Part shown: positions 12,470-25,185 of the stretch, piece by piece | Layout of the letters: each line of letters starts with the position of its first letter | How positions within the stretch are numbered: position 1 is the first letter of the stretch | Assembly: GCF_964340395.1 (NCBI RefSeq) | Contig: NC_135561.1 | Coordinates: 17,375,240 to 17,439,239 of the forward strand | Origin: Glandiceps talaboti | Taxonomy: Eukaryota > Hemichordata > Enteropneusta > Spengelidae | Direction: 5' to 3' | DNA: 64,000 nucleotides | Translations under genes and position numbers: made by a program | The notes under the pieces: generated by a model | Database searches by the model: none | The model's input: only the letters and a program-made list of their open reading frames with translations | What the model was told of the DNA's origin: nothing

Positions 12470-12854
12470 CACACATACTTCTCAATGCATGTACTAAATT
12501 ATCTGGGATTCGTAAGATATAGCTTTATTATTACAAATCATTAATTATGCAAATTATTCAATAAAAGTATACGCTACATTAACAAACTATACACGTCGTA
12601 TGGGGTTTGTTATGATTAATGCATGTACCGAATTATGTTGAATTTGGAGCATGCATTCCTAAGATATAGCCTAATTACTAAAAACAAATCAATTATGCAA
12701 ATTAATGTTCATTGAATATTTACCAAAGTCTAATCAGCTCTTGTGTTTAGCATTTGAAAGATGTGTAGCAAGTTTCATTAGAATTGATGCTGCAGGTTTT
12801 GAGATATTCTGTCTACAGACAGACATACAAGCAGACAGACAGGCAGATAGGCAG

Positions 12855-12884
<30 letters not shown>
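12470..12884 (+). repeat. Dispersed repeat with microsatellite tail
   Basis: Two ATTAATTATGCAAATTA-type segments, AATATTTACCAAAGTCTAATCAGC, then GACAGACA and (AC)n. Related copies occur at 23370-23810 and 33900-34080. Confidence 0.65.
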
Positions 12885-12885
<1 letters not shown>

Positions 12886-13166
12886 TATAGACAGCCAGAG
12901 GAAAGCATAACATCAAAACTGAAGACGGACAGAGGTTAAAGAAGTATTGTTTATGTTATATCTGAATTGCAACACATGCACATATTATAACACGTATTAT
13001 TATGTTAACATGTAGCAATTTTAACTTTGTTTGAATATTCAGGACCTGTTCATAATTTGTTCATGTTAACATGACATATGCAGGCTAGCAACAAATATGT
13101 CACTCAAACAGCCTTCACCTTGCCTGTCTACAGGCATACATCCATACATAAATAAATCCATAAATA

Positions 13167-13254
13167 GATCCATCCATCCATCCATCCATCCATCCATCCA
13201 TCCATACATACATACATACATACATACATACATACATACATACATACATACATA
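13167..13254. repeat. (CATC)n-(CATA)n microsatellite
   Basis: CATC units then CATA units, directly upstream of the truncated LINE at 13260. Confidence 0.95.
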
Positions 13255-13259
13255 CGTGT

Positions 13260-14057
13260 TACACATGATACGTTGTTGGATATAATCATTGATGATACCT
13301 TAAGCTGGGAAAAACAAGTCAACTCTGTATGTAAAAGTATCGCTTTTAAGTTAATTCAACTCAGACGTATTCGCCCCTTTCTAACTAAAAGGGCCATGAT
13401 GACTTTTTATAATTGTTTTATTCTACCCCATTTTGATTACTGTTCCAACATATGGGGTCACTGTTCCATCAAACTTTTAGTGCGAATTAAGCGACTCCAG
13501 AAAGCTGTTGCAAGAGTTCTTTTAGATTGTGATTATAACACTTCTAGTGATGTTTTATTCCGTACATTGAATTGGACACCATTCAGAAAACGGGTTTTAT
13601 ATAATGAGTCAATTTTAATGTATAAAGTACAAAACAATTTAGCACCGGATTATTTGAATGTTTTTAAAAGGATACACAATGTTCATAGTCGGAATACTAG
13701 ATCTGCTGCCAGGGGAGATTTATACATTCCAAAACATAGAACCGAGTTTTTTAAGAAACGTTTTACCTACAGTGGTGTACAAATATGGAACAGTTTACCA
13801 CTTGACTTAAAATCATGTCCCTCACTGCAGGCTTTTAAAAGCAAATATAATTTTTCAATTTCAAGTGATTCATAATTTCAGTAGTGTATTGTTGATGTTC
13901 GTCTATTTTGTTATTGTACCTATTATATTTTTGCTTCTTTTGTCCTCATTTGATGTGTGCAGTATTTAATGTATATATTGTATATATTGTAATGTTTTTC
14001 TCGACACTGTGTGAGAAGAGCCACTGGCTCAACAGTCTATCGAGATTAAATAAAGTC

Positions 14058-14090
<33 letters not shown>
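13260..14090 (+). pseudogene. 5'-truncated LINE: reverse-transcriptase C-terminus with (TAA)n tail
   Basis: A 200-residue open frame (13273-13875) has [42 protein letters not shown] and VQIWNSLPLDLKSCPSLQAF: the C-terminal region of CR1/jockey-like reverse transcriptases. After the stop, AAATAAAG and (TAA)n form the LINE 3' end. (CATA)n blocks lie on both sides. Confidence 0.85.
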
Positions 14091-14093
<3 letters not shown>

Positions 14094-14118
14094 ATACATA
14101 CATACATACATACATACA

Positions 14119-14149
<31 letters not shown>

Positions 14150-14176
14150 TTATTTATTTATTTATTTCTTAATTTA
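14063..14176. repeat. (TAA)n, (CATA)n and (TTTA)n microsatellites
   Basis: The LINE tail (TAA)n passes straight into (CATA)n at 14091-14147 and (TTTA)n. Confidence 0.95.
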
Positions 14177-14589
14177 TGTATTTATTTATTAAGCCGTGTA
14201 CACAAGAAGTGACATTGGCAAGAATATATATCAAATGAAGAATTCGTGTTCAATTGAAATATTCAATATATCACTGCAACACCTGGCAGTGACACTTGCT
14301 AAAGTGTCATCTACAAATGACAAAATGTACTGTTATCAAACTTAAGTAATTGAGATTGTAAACTAAATAAAGTGTCAAAAATTCATCTCTAATATTCTGC
14401 CTTTTTTTCAACTTTACATAGTATTGTACAATGAAACTTATCTTCAACACTCGAACTACATAATGTGCGTAATCTATGTTTCCTTTCACTTATATCCAAC
14501 ACTTTTACAACATTTTCAATAACAAAAATTAATAATGGAAAACACCTAATTCACCTAAACATGCATGAATACATGATGTTTTGTTAACT

Positions 14590-16540
14590 CCAAGACTATA
14601 TCTGCATGCTTTTATGTGTGTTGATTCAATATCATTCATCGCAGGCTAAGTATTCATTGAATGTGCTAACATCAACTCTACGGAATATGTAGGCACACCA
14701 AACTTCAGATCCATATAATAATATCGGTTTGACCAAACAGTCAAAGAGATGCAAGTGCACAGCAGCTGAAGCTCCACTATGTGTATGCAGGACATTGGTG
14801 TAAGCAAACAGAGCTCTCAAAGCTTTAGTTTTCAAACGAGTTTACATAATTATCCTTAAATGAAAGTAGCTTATCCACCATAAATAAGTTATTTCATAGA
14901 TGTGCAATAGCTTCAGTAATATAGAAGTAATGTATCTACCTTTTACAATAAGGAAGTAGTGACGAAAGAGATGCCATTGGTACCCACATTAATGACAACA
15001 TATGTTACAAACTTATCCTCGACATACATACCAAACTAAAACACATTTGGCTTCCTCAAAATTGGCAGCTCTTTCCTTCATTACAAATGAACCTGGAAGA
15101 ATGCGCTTGTGGTTAATATATACCTCCCAGTAGAGTCAGAGATTAACAAGACTAATCTCTTACTACCACTAACATTTCTATTAGCCTGCCTTGCACTATT
15201 AGCAATATTTACTTTTTTATGATTATAAGATGGAGAAATAACTTTTCTTAACTTATGAAATTAATGAAATTACTCCGTGAATCACAGTCTTTCATTTCAG
15301 AAAGGACACTATTCCTATTTGACAAACTCACATTAACAATTTCCCTGTCATGTGGCATATTGCATAATTCTTCCCTAGCATGAGACAAATCTTGTATTGC
15401 GGACACCGTGCTACTTTGCAAACTCTGAACAGCACCATCAATAGCAATATATACGATTACTTAACCTACTACAAAAACAGAGTTATCAGTTTTTCCTGTC
15501 TTCCTTCATAACCTTGACATTTTCGTAACGGTAGAGGTACTCTTTGTTGACACTGGTAATGCCAAATCTTCACTGAGTTATCAACAGGAGAACCGACAAT
15601 CTTCATAGGGTACTTATCATTAGCTGAATTACAATATTGAGAATCCTCAAGTAATGTCTCTTCGAACTGGATCATTTCAATGTTCTTTGTAACAACTGAT
15701 CGTTCAATTCCAGAAATCTCAGTTAATAATTCATTGTCGTGTGACTAGCCATCAAAAGATTCAGTATTATTATTGGAAATCTCAGCAACAGTTTTTTGTT
15801 AAATATATGTGACTTCTGCTGCCACAAACTCCCCACTTTCTGAATCATCGTAATTATCAAACGACTTTATCCACAATCTAAGATGTTGTGCACTTTCCTG
15901 GACCATAATTGTACCCCTGTTGTAAATGGAAACAGTAATATATGACATCTATTCACCATCCACTTCTTTTTCAACCTAATATCGGGTACCACCACAAACA
16001 TTAGAGATTATATTACCCAGGCCGTTGGAGTAACTTTTAACACGCTTCTGCCACAAGGTTATATTCGTAGTGGAAAACACTGCATCACATTGAATTTTCC
16101 TTGCAACACCATTGAGAATTAAATTCTGTTCTGTAATCAACCGACAGCTTCTCAGTATTAGAACTAAGAATACTATCTTTCAACTTTTTCTTCTTCTTAG
16201 ATTTACTTAATTTGGCGTCACCAGTCAACTCACCAACGTTATTATTCAACCAGTTTACACTAGACGAACACATGTTCCCATTAGTAGTAATCGGAGCAGC
16301 TACTGCAAACAGTTCCGTACATTCAACTGTTGACACAGCAGTATTACGACTACTAACTACATGTACGCGATCAATTCGTATCGACTTTTTCTTCTTTTTC
16401 ACAAGTGAAGAAAGTGAAGAAAAAACACCATCGAACTCGGAATCACTGTTATAGTATGAATAATCATCAAAAGATTTTGTATGATGGCGAGATCGTTGTG
16501 ATTTGGTAGAGGAAAACTAGGCAGCAGCCATATTGGATAA
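14590..16540 (-). pseudogene. Internally deleted LINE relic with ORF1-like start
   Basis: The minus strand begins ATGGCTGCTGCC then TAG and an open frame (SSTKSQRSRHHTKSFDDYSY, lysine-rich runs, CSSSVNWLNN) to about 16085. Further short frames follow to about 15240, including IAIDGAVQSLQSSTVSAIQD. At 14835-14630 the relic continues with a reverse-transcriptase C-terminal motif (FDCLVKPILLYGSEVWC, compare FDCKILPILLYGSEVWG in the 54.6 kb LINE). The endonuclease and most of the reverse transcriptase are absent. ORF1 identity is inferred from position and basic composition. Confidence 0.55.
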
Positions 16541-16710
16541 CGCCGAACGGATAAAAGTTACAAAAAAAATAAAAGTCGTTTTACCATAAAAACGCACGTA
16601 TATCTTGACAAATACGAACCACAGAAGGTGTCAAGAAACGTTTAAAAAGCACTACATGGTACCATATTGCATAGTCATTGAAAATTTATGTGGAAATCTT
16701 CATTCTCACC

Positions 16711-16754
16711 ATACATACATACATACATACATACATACATACATACATACATAA
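16711..16754. repeat. (CATA)n microsatellite
   Basis: About eleven CATA units close to the 5' end of the 14.6-16.5 kb LINE relic. Confidence 0.95.
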
Positions 16755-16759
16755 AAATA

Positions 16760-18460
16760 TGAAGAAGTAAAGACATTTGCCAATCAGCTCAGGAGTAGTA
16801 AGCCTTATTTGCGTGAGCACATCGTCTGCACATAATAAAAATCGGTGGTTTGCAGAAAAACCTGTTGAATTACAATTTTTGGACTTGTTAGTCCAACTTA
16901 TGGAATATTCCAATCATAAAATTTGTGCGAGTGCAGTATATTGTTGAAATATTATGACAAACCAGGGAGGTTGATTTTAATTTCATATGAACGTGATGGA
17001 GGTTATATTAAGCTTAATATGTTTGGTTTACTTTGCACAACCTTTTTGTCCTGTGTGCCATTAAATGATATCTCTAAAAAATTAAAGTGTCTTTGTTTTG
17101 ATTTTGGATTTATATTACAATTACTATTTGAATTCCTTGAGTAGGCTAGGGGACATTGGTTCGAATCCTACACTTGTCACATTTCTTTCTTCAATCCAGT
17201 CTATTTATATATGTATATATCATATCATATCATATCAGCCATATAGCATACCTTAAGTTGTAATATATTTGCCGTTCCGAAAGTTTGAAAAATAATTATG
17301 AACACATATTTAGGACTCCATACGTTAGCAGGAATTAATAAACAATTTATTTTAACTTATTTTACCCAGGTCTTTCCTTCCATATCCACTTAGTTTCTTT
17401 AGTACATTCAAACCAACGGAGGTAGGATCGATTAATTGTTCAGTATTATATTCTTTATTACTTTCTTGATGTATGTGTTAGGACTGTATGTGTTTGGAGA
17501 CTATGTGCAATATATCCAGTTCATTTATTTCTAGTTTTCTTTGTTTGTAGACTTCTACAAATCGCTAATGATATGATTGGAAAGATGTGGAAATATACTT
17601 TTATTATGCACCAAGTGAGGCTAAGCAATGGTTCACAGCGAAACGACCAGACACATGTAACAGAATTCGATGCCCATATTTACTCGTTTGCATTTCACTT
17701 GTATTGTGGAATATTTGAACAGGAGAGAAATTAAAGCATGAATTTAATTGAGGTAATTGGATAAAGAAACACTGAAATACTACGTTTGTAATGTTACAAT
17801 GTTATATTGTCTTATCGACGATAGAACGTCTTTATACATTTTAGGGTTTTTTTCATCTGTGCATGAGAATCGCTGGAAAGCTGTGGATAAGGCATAGTGG
17901 CAGAGGTTAGACAAGATAATTGTTTATGTAAGAACTAAACTGGTAACACATGCACATATGAAAACAGCGGATTATTGTGCAAGTGTTGAAAATTTACATG
18001 CTCTGAAACATAGTAAATTTGTTAGATCATGAGCCGTAATCCAGCGTTTCACTCTTTTTTTGCGATCTTTAGACGGCTAATTCAGATTGTCAGAGTATAT
18101 GTGTCCACGTCAAATACATGTTAATCTCATTGCGGAATTACATCGTCGGACTGATTTACCTCTTCTGGGGGTTTTTGATGTGATTGACGACGTAGAATTT
18201 ATCCCCGTGGCGGCGTTTTGTGACTTTTTGGTGAAGCAGTTTCTTTTCAGCACTGATTAAGTTTTCAGTTAAATACATACACACGATGTAATACGTTTGC
18301 AAAATGGCGATTAGAATTTACCAAAATAATGACTGAACGTACAGATATCGTTATGGCGTAGATAATATGAGGGTTCGATAAGACTCGTTAGGGTTTTTCC
18401 TGGTAACCTGAGAAGTGAAATGTTCATAATATATCACGAATATGATGGCCGAGTGATCAT
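16760..18460. other. Intergenic, no gene recognised
   Basis: AT-rich; small CATAT repeats at 17218-17237. A tRNA-like GGTTCGAATCC at 17157 was examined and rejected. Confidence 0.55.
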
Positions 18461-18479
18461 ATGAGAGAGACAGAGAGAC

Positions 18480-18518
<39 letters not shown>

Positions 18519-18546
18519 GAGACAGAGACAGAGAGAGAGAGAGAGA

Positions 18547-18587
<41 letters not shown>

Positions 18588-18590
18588 GTA
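18461..18590. repeat. (GA)n microsatellite ending in a G run
   Basis: GAGA/GACA units followed by ten or more G. Confidence 0.95.
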
Positions 18591-19189
18591 AATTCATTTC
18601 CGTGTATGACATTGTAATTTTTTATATTTTTTTTAAACGATTTCGAGATCTGTATTATCCACTAAACGTAAATTTAATCCATATTTTTCCATTTGTATTA
18701 TTTATTTTAACCACTGAATAACGTGAGTTTTACCTTTAAATAAACCGACCATCTATCTCTGAATGCCAGGTATCACGTCCCTTCTCTGCACTTGCTGTGG
18801 CTTACCAATCATGTTCAGGATCTGGGAACGTAACGTCGAATGATATATAACATACCATCTGGGACAATTTGTGAGCGGAATTTTGCATGTGATTTCTAAA
18901 AAATCCAATGTAATAATTCGACTGAAATCTTTCTCAATGAACGCCACAGCCATTGTTCAAACTAAGCATGTTACACATCTGAACTTATCGAAATAAACCT
19001 GTTTTCTATAGTGACGGAAAGCAATGTAGAACTCTTTTTGATAGATAAGGCTACAGATTGTCTGCAATATGAAATATATAGCTTGAATTTTATAAATGAC
19101 CCGACATGGAAGATCCGACTTTCATTCAATTTGCATCGGTAAGTGAGGAAACAGTTGAGTGAATCATCAAAGAAATGCCAACAAAACAT

Positions 19190-20260
19190 TGTGAATTGGA
19201 TATAGTACCAACAACATTAAAAGGAGTTGTTCCACACATTACTAGGTTGATTAATGTATCTCTGCAACAAGCTTGTATTCATGGAAAAGTGGAAGTGTGT
19301 AGTGGTTAGGCCGTTGGTAAATAAGATCGGCTTGGACATAATATCAATCGGTTATCACCTGGTGTTCCTATCTAAAGTCTTAAAAAAGATAGGACCAAAA
19401 CAATTTAATGAACACCGACCAATATCCCGACTACCAGTCAGCTTGCAGCCTTCGACACTTTGGATCACGAGGTATTATTGAACATACTAAAAGAGCAGTG
19501 TGGAATAGATGGACAAGCACTAGCGTGGTTTTCCTCTTACTTACGACCTAGAGGCTTGAAAGTATGCGTTGATAACGCTTACTCCGACACTAGAAACATA
19601 GATTTTTCTGTTCCACAAGGCACCTGTGCTGGACAGACATTATAGAGTGTGTACGTAAGTACCCTGAAAAATGTCTACCAACACCAATCGACACTACCGG
19701 ATACGCTGATGACCACGCCGTGCAGTAAAAGGTCTAGAGGAATGTATAAAAGAGGTTAAAATCGAGATGGATGAAAAAAGGTTGAAAGATGAACGACAGT
19801 AAAACAGAATTCATATGTTTCGGGTGAAGAGTACACCTACAAAAGGTCGTGTCTGAGGTATTAACAGTAAATGAATGTGACACTGAAAGAGTGCCGGAGA
19901 TCGGGTATCTTGCTTGGTTCGATCTTGATGAACCAACTGTCAATAAAGAGAAACATCTCTAGAAAGTGTGGAATTGCAGCGGGCAATATACAAAGATTGA
20001 AACTGATTAAACTGTATGTGGATATAGATGCAAGAAAAATAGTAGTATCAGGCATGACACTTTCCCATGTGGACTATGCTAACTCTCTATATGCAGGTCT
20101 TCCGAAATGCGAACTGAATACACTTCAGTGGATTCAAAATATGGCAGCTCGAACAATTCTAGATAAAAATAGATGGGACAGTGCTACAGCGCGCAAGGTC
20201 CAAACAGGCTATGTGCCCACGCTACGGAAGTAGGTTTGCGCATGTGCAACGGAATACGTT
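19190..20260 (+). pseudogene. Frameshifted reverse-transcriptase relic
   Basis: Pieces in different frames read as a CR1/L2-type reverse transcriptase: LDHEVLLNILKEQCGIDGQA...SVPQG (19460-19640) and RKIVVSGMTLSHVDYANSLYAGLPKCELNTLQWIQNMAARTIL (20030-20160). Several frameshifts and stops break it. Confidence 0.75.
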
Positions 20261-22699
20261 TGTTTATCTGGGAGGAGCATTTGGTAAATCCGACCCAGGT
20301 AGTTTATCAACATATTAGTGGCAGTTCACGTTCACACATATTGGTTACATGTAGTTCTTGCCAAATCCGAAGAGTCCCTTGTTATATTTTTTTTCAAGTC
20401 TAGTGGCAGTGTTTCTGCTACGTTTTTTCCGGTGCGTACGTACGGTTAGACACCCAGTCTGGGTGAAACACGTATTTCTATAAACTTATACATACAAATT
20501 ATAACCCGAAAAATTATATTTTGAGGGACCTGTTCTAACACGATCCAAACACTATTACACAGTGACAATTTGTTTCATTGAAATTGTAAACTGAAATTCT
20601 TGGGTACGAACAAACTTACTTACTTGTATCATCTGTACAAGGTACTAGATTACAGTTGTACATGTACACACTAGCGTCGGCATTTGGTCGATCGTTATCA
20701 CACCAAAATCGTTAGATAGATGAGAATTTTTTTTTTACAGATTACATGCAGGTCGTGTTTTGACAACATAATCGTGAAAACTTCAAAATTAACTTCACAA
20801 GTATCGCACGGGTCAGAGCGGACTAAGCTTTGCACTTCCATACTTACTGTACACTAGGTAGCTAGCTACGTGCGATCTCGAGTTTGGTAGAAATGTCATT
20901 GATGTTCCCGCTATTTTCCTTCCGTGTTCTAATTCTTTGAAAGTATCTGTTATGGCTGTTTTATGATTGATTAAACTTGTATTTCCAAACCCAATATCCC
21001 ATCTCAGAAAACAGTCAATAAAATCGCAAACATGTGCTTCTCCGAGTTATCCCGATGTGTACGAGTACCACCCCAGCTATTTCAAAACAAACGCATAAAT
21101 GCATACGTCGTGATGGGGTGAGTACGGACTCTTGTTTGGTCTCCGCTCTGTCTCCGTGCGTATGTTTGACTACGATGTCAGTCGATGTCATTTACATGAC
21201 GAGGATTATTGCTGGATAGTGCCAAAACATATGGAAACGATTTTTGAGAAATCTGGAAAGAATTTAATACGAATTTGAATGAAACAAATAGTTATGATGC
21301 CTCCATGATTGTACTTGTAGTCTTGTCAGTTCGCGTTACGTTCACCTCCACAACATGCACAGAGCTAGAGATCGTAGAGAACAGTCGGCAGGTATAGGAA
21401 CTAGACTATGCAGTGATGTATGATCTATGTGTACAACATAGACAGTTGTCCTTGAAATTTGATGGTCATTACAGAAATAAAAGAGTTGCCAACGTTAGAT
21501 TTGTTTATGAATTATATCACTCGTTTATCAGTATCAAATGTCGCACTAAATGTTTCAAACATGTCTTGCTTCGGGGTCATCAGAAAATTTAACTGAAAGT
21601 ATGGGAATTCTTGATCGAAATATATTCAGTCATAAAATCCTCAGGTTTCTGACAATTTCCAATACTTGTTACAAGAAAGGCTGCATTCCAAGAATATTTG
21701 GTTAGCTACATGTATTACATCTGATGCCATACACGTGACCGTGCACACACACAATCATTGTCCAGTTTGCACCACATGGTGTGCCTCGCCTCCTGTACAC
21801 GTACCGTACGTCTATCTTATCTGTCAGTGCTACATTTTGCTTCCTCTCTTCATTTTTCTCAGATTTTAAGAATTTGAAAATAGTTTTTTGTCCGATCGAC
21901 AAATTTTCTTTCCGCTGAAGTTTAGAAAACATTTAGTTCTACTCTACGTAAACGTCACATTGACCTCACACTTCGCTTCGCGCTTCCTTCAACGTCCGGT
22001 CCCTATGAAACTAGTTCGAAGGCTTTCGCTAGCGATAGCGTGGCCAGTCTTGTTTTACCGCGTAATCCTCAAATGTTTTCCAAATAATTATAAATTTATT
22101 TCTTTTTTTACACTTTTTGGTATTTTACTTACTATTAGTACTTCTGGGAAACTCATATTTAATTTTCCGACCTTAGAATTTTTTTCAATGGTCGTCAGGT
22201 TTTAGTACTTTCCTTAGCCGGTCCCACAACTAAACTGTTGTACGTGGTTATACTTATAAGTTATAGCTGGGCGATGTGACCGGTAGGTAACCGGCTATTA
22301 TCTACATCACTGCCTACTAGCATGGATGTATTAGATCCATGCTATTAGGTATAGGTACGTCAACGACACAACTACTTGACAGAAAACACTTGTCGCGCGC
22401 ACAAAAGTTGTATGAAATTGTGATTTTACTAAGGAGTGTAGCAACCCAGAACGTACATAGATCAAACTGAGAAACATTTTTGGTTTCATTTTATGTCATT
22501 CTATTTCAGTAACAATGTATCATTTTCACGTACCGTTCGCACATGTGAGCTTGATTTTAGGCAAAATATCGGGCTAACAGAGTGCACACAGACTCTTTTG
22601 TTCGCTTGTATTGTTTGCATTCGATATTTGGCATTTCGCACGTTGTTTATTTGCACCATTCACAGTGTCTTATCATGCTTTGTGTAACCTGTAAGCCTA
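20261..22699. other. Intergenic, no gene recognised
   Basis: Slightly higher GC than its surroundings. Short open frames only, without recognisable motifs. Confidence 0.5.
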
Positions 22700-23296
22700 A
22701 TTGACAACTGGCCAACGGTTTTTACTAGACAAATTTGAAACAAATCTTGGGTCAGTTTGACGGTAAACCTGCTATATTGACTACCAAACTTAGTTAACAA
22801 CACTGCATGGGCTACCTGTAAATTCAGAATTGAATATAAAATATGTTGTATAATGTTCAATTGTCATCGGAATGAGGCACCGGACTACTTAATATCTATG
22901 TTAATTCCCCCCAAGATGAAGCGCGCCGGACTGAGGTCAAGTATCAATTTGGAAAGTTCCTACTATGTTCCTAGAACGGTCCGTAAAACTTTTGAAGACA
23001 GGGCATTCGGTGGAACGTGTGACAACTAGACCTGAGAAATGCAGTCACGTATGTAAAGTTTAAACGGAACTCAAAATTCACCTTTACGGTAAATTCTAGA
23101 GCGAACAGACACTAGCTATAGTATTGAGAACATTGCTACAGACTATTTCACGTATCGGACTATCAGCTTCATGCATTAAATGGTTTTGTTTACTTCTGTC
23201 TTACTTTACATTAGTGCATTATTGTAAAAGCGATATAAATACTGTTGTCGTTGGCATATTGCTATATAAATAAACTAATTCTAATTCTAATTCTGA
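22700..23296 (+). pseudogene. LINE 3' relic (CR1/L2-like) with short repeat tail
   Basis: WATCKFRIEYKICCIMFNCH, NEAPDYLISML, LRSSINLESSYYVPRTVRKTFEDRAF is the typical C-terminal tail of this reverse-transcriptase type. The 3' end has ATATAAATAAAC and a TTCTAA repeat at 23275-23296. Confidence 0.75.
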
Positions 23297-23369
23297 GGTC
23301 AATGTGTAGGTTAAAGGTCATTTTCTTACAGGAAAGCTTGCATGCGATTGTATGTGGTTAATTAGACAC

Positions 23370-23812
23370 TTCAATTTAATTTGAAATGTTCATTCTGACG
23401 ATGTAGCCTAATTACTGAACTCCCTAATTATGTACACGACTCAGTACAACTAAAGATTACATTAAAAGTCAAACTTTATAGGACATATGCACTTTGTTAT
23501 CATCAATGTGTGTACCAAATTATATTGAATTTGAAATGTACATAATATATAACCTAATCACTGAAAACTGAAAATCATTAATTATGCAAATGACTGGAAT
23601 GTTTACCAAATCTCATCAGCTTTCTTTGGGAAAACTATGATAAAGACAGACAGACAGACAGACAGACACGAACGAACGAACAAACAAACAAACAAACAAA
23701 CAAACAAACAAACAAATAAACAAACAAATAAATAAATAAATAAACAAACAAACAAACAAACAAACAAACAAACAAACAAACAAACAGACAAACAAACACA
23801 CACACACAAACA
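23370..23812 (+). repeat. Dispersed repeat with (CAGA)n-(CAAA)n tail
   Basis: CATTAATTATGCAAATGACT, ATGTTTACCAAATCTCATCAGC, then (GACA)n and (CAAA)n at 23644-23812. Same family as 12470-12884. Confidence 0.65.
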
Positions 23813-24318
23813 TCCCATTCCTAAAATGGAACATTTCCTAAAAATGACATGCAATCTTTGTGGTAGGGACTAGAAGCAGTTATATTATACAAAGAAAATC
23901 AAATACAATACTCGACATCTCGACAGACATGTTAACCTTTCTGATCGTCTATACAATGCCTGTGCTCGCTTTGATTTAAAGTTTTCCTTAAAACATGACA
24001 ATGACAAATCATTCTTTTATGAAAATACTGAGCTATTGTCAATGCACCTTAAGTACCAAGCCTGAAAAGCATTCCGTCTTGAACCTTTCGTCATTGCGCT
24101 GACCAGCTATCAAGTGTATTTTTGACATATTTTCTACCCCTGGTTTTTGTTGCCTTTTGTGTTTCAAGAATCTACTAAAAATTCCTGTGCCTGTGGAATC
24201 CCTAGTCAAGTGTCTGAATGACTACATTGATTGACCTAAAATTTTCATAAGTTTAGTAGATGAAATGATGCACACGGGTAATAATTAACGCACAAGCAGT
24301 TGAATTTTAAAAAAAAAG

Positions 24319-25147
24319 ATGTATAGATTCCGATCTGACTATAGGCTGGGTGTGCTAACTTCTGGCATCGGGAAATACTTCGAACGTATCATCTTGCATC
24401 ACATAATAATAACTATACTGCCAAAATCTTCTGGTCCATTTGCGTACAGTGCCAACCTTTCTGTTGAGGACAGCGTATCCCCAGCACTCAACTCAGTTTC
24501 TACTGCCAATAACTTCACATCAGCTAGAAATGCATGATTCATACATGTAACATTTGATAAAATTACACCTCCGAAGTAAAGAAGTTGTCCGATATATGAA
24601 GTTGTTTTTCTATGAAAACAAATTTAATATAAATATTAAATATAAGTTTAATTTAAATTTAAATTTACTAACGTCACATCACCGGGTTTTACCACTGCTA
24701 TTAGAAACAGGGAGATATAGAAGCGAACCAATGGGCGGATATACTTGGTGTATTTTGTGACCAAAATGCTATAGAAAACGAGATTCACTTTATTTTACAT
24801 TGCGTTCTTACGTAATCATAATTTTTAATCGTAATGCGAACTACATTGACACAGACAATAACACTGAATACATCACACTGATCAGACAATGAGAAAGTAA
24901 AGTACTTGGTGAAAATCAGGTTTGGATTACACCAAGATTCATTGAAGCCGCTTTTTTAAGACGGAAAGAAACTTTATATCGGAGTTAATGTTTTCTTTCA
25001 CACAATTACCTTTTTGCACTGTAAGCTCTCTCTATATTGTTAATGTCGCTTTTTTGTTCAAGGTGGCTTATAACCCCGATGGGCTAGCAGGTCTTTTATT
25101 ACTTCATGTCACTATGATAAAATAATCTACTACTACTACTGCTGCTG

Positions 25148-25183
<36 letters not shown>

Positions 25184-25185
25184 AA
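24319..25185 (+). pseudogene. LINE relic fragments with (CTA)n tail
   Basis: 24319-24537 resembles an N-terminal reverse-transcriptase block (DYRLGVLTSGIGKYFERIIL, FAYSANLSVEDSV). 24690-24830 resembles the C-terminal zinc-binding region (ETGRYRSEPMGGY, then a broken QNA...DSLYFTLRSY). 24945-24975 reads FIEAAFLRRKETLY, a common LINE end, and (CTA)n follows at 25128-25183. These may be one element with an internal deletion or two. Confidence 0.6.

Noticed and set aside
17157-17167. GGTTCGAATCC, like a tRNA T-arm or SINE B box
   Set aside because: The T-stem pairs poorly, no matching A box or acceptor stem was found in the preceding 70 bases, and no repeat copies were noticed.
23603-23854. Open frames rich in Cys-Leu-Phe-Val over 23.6-23.85 kb and similar frames at 12.2, 13.1, 45.2, 52.5 and 59.2 kb
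   Set aside because: They are translations of tetranucleotide or dinucleotide microsatellites.
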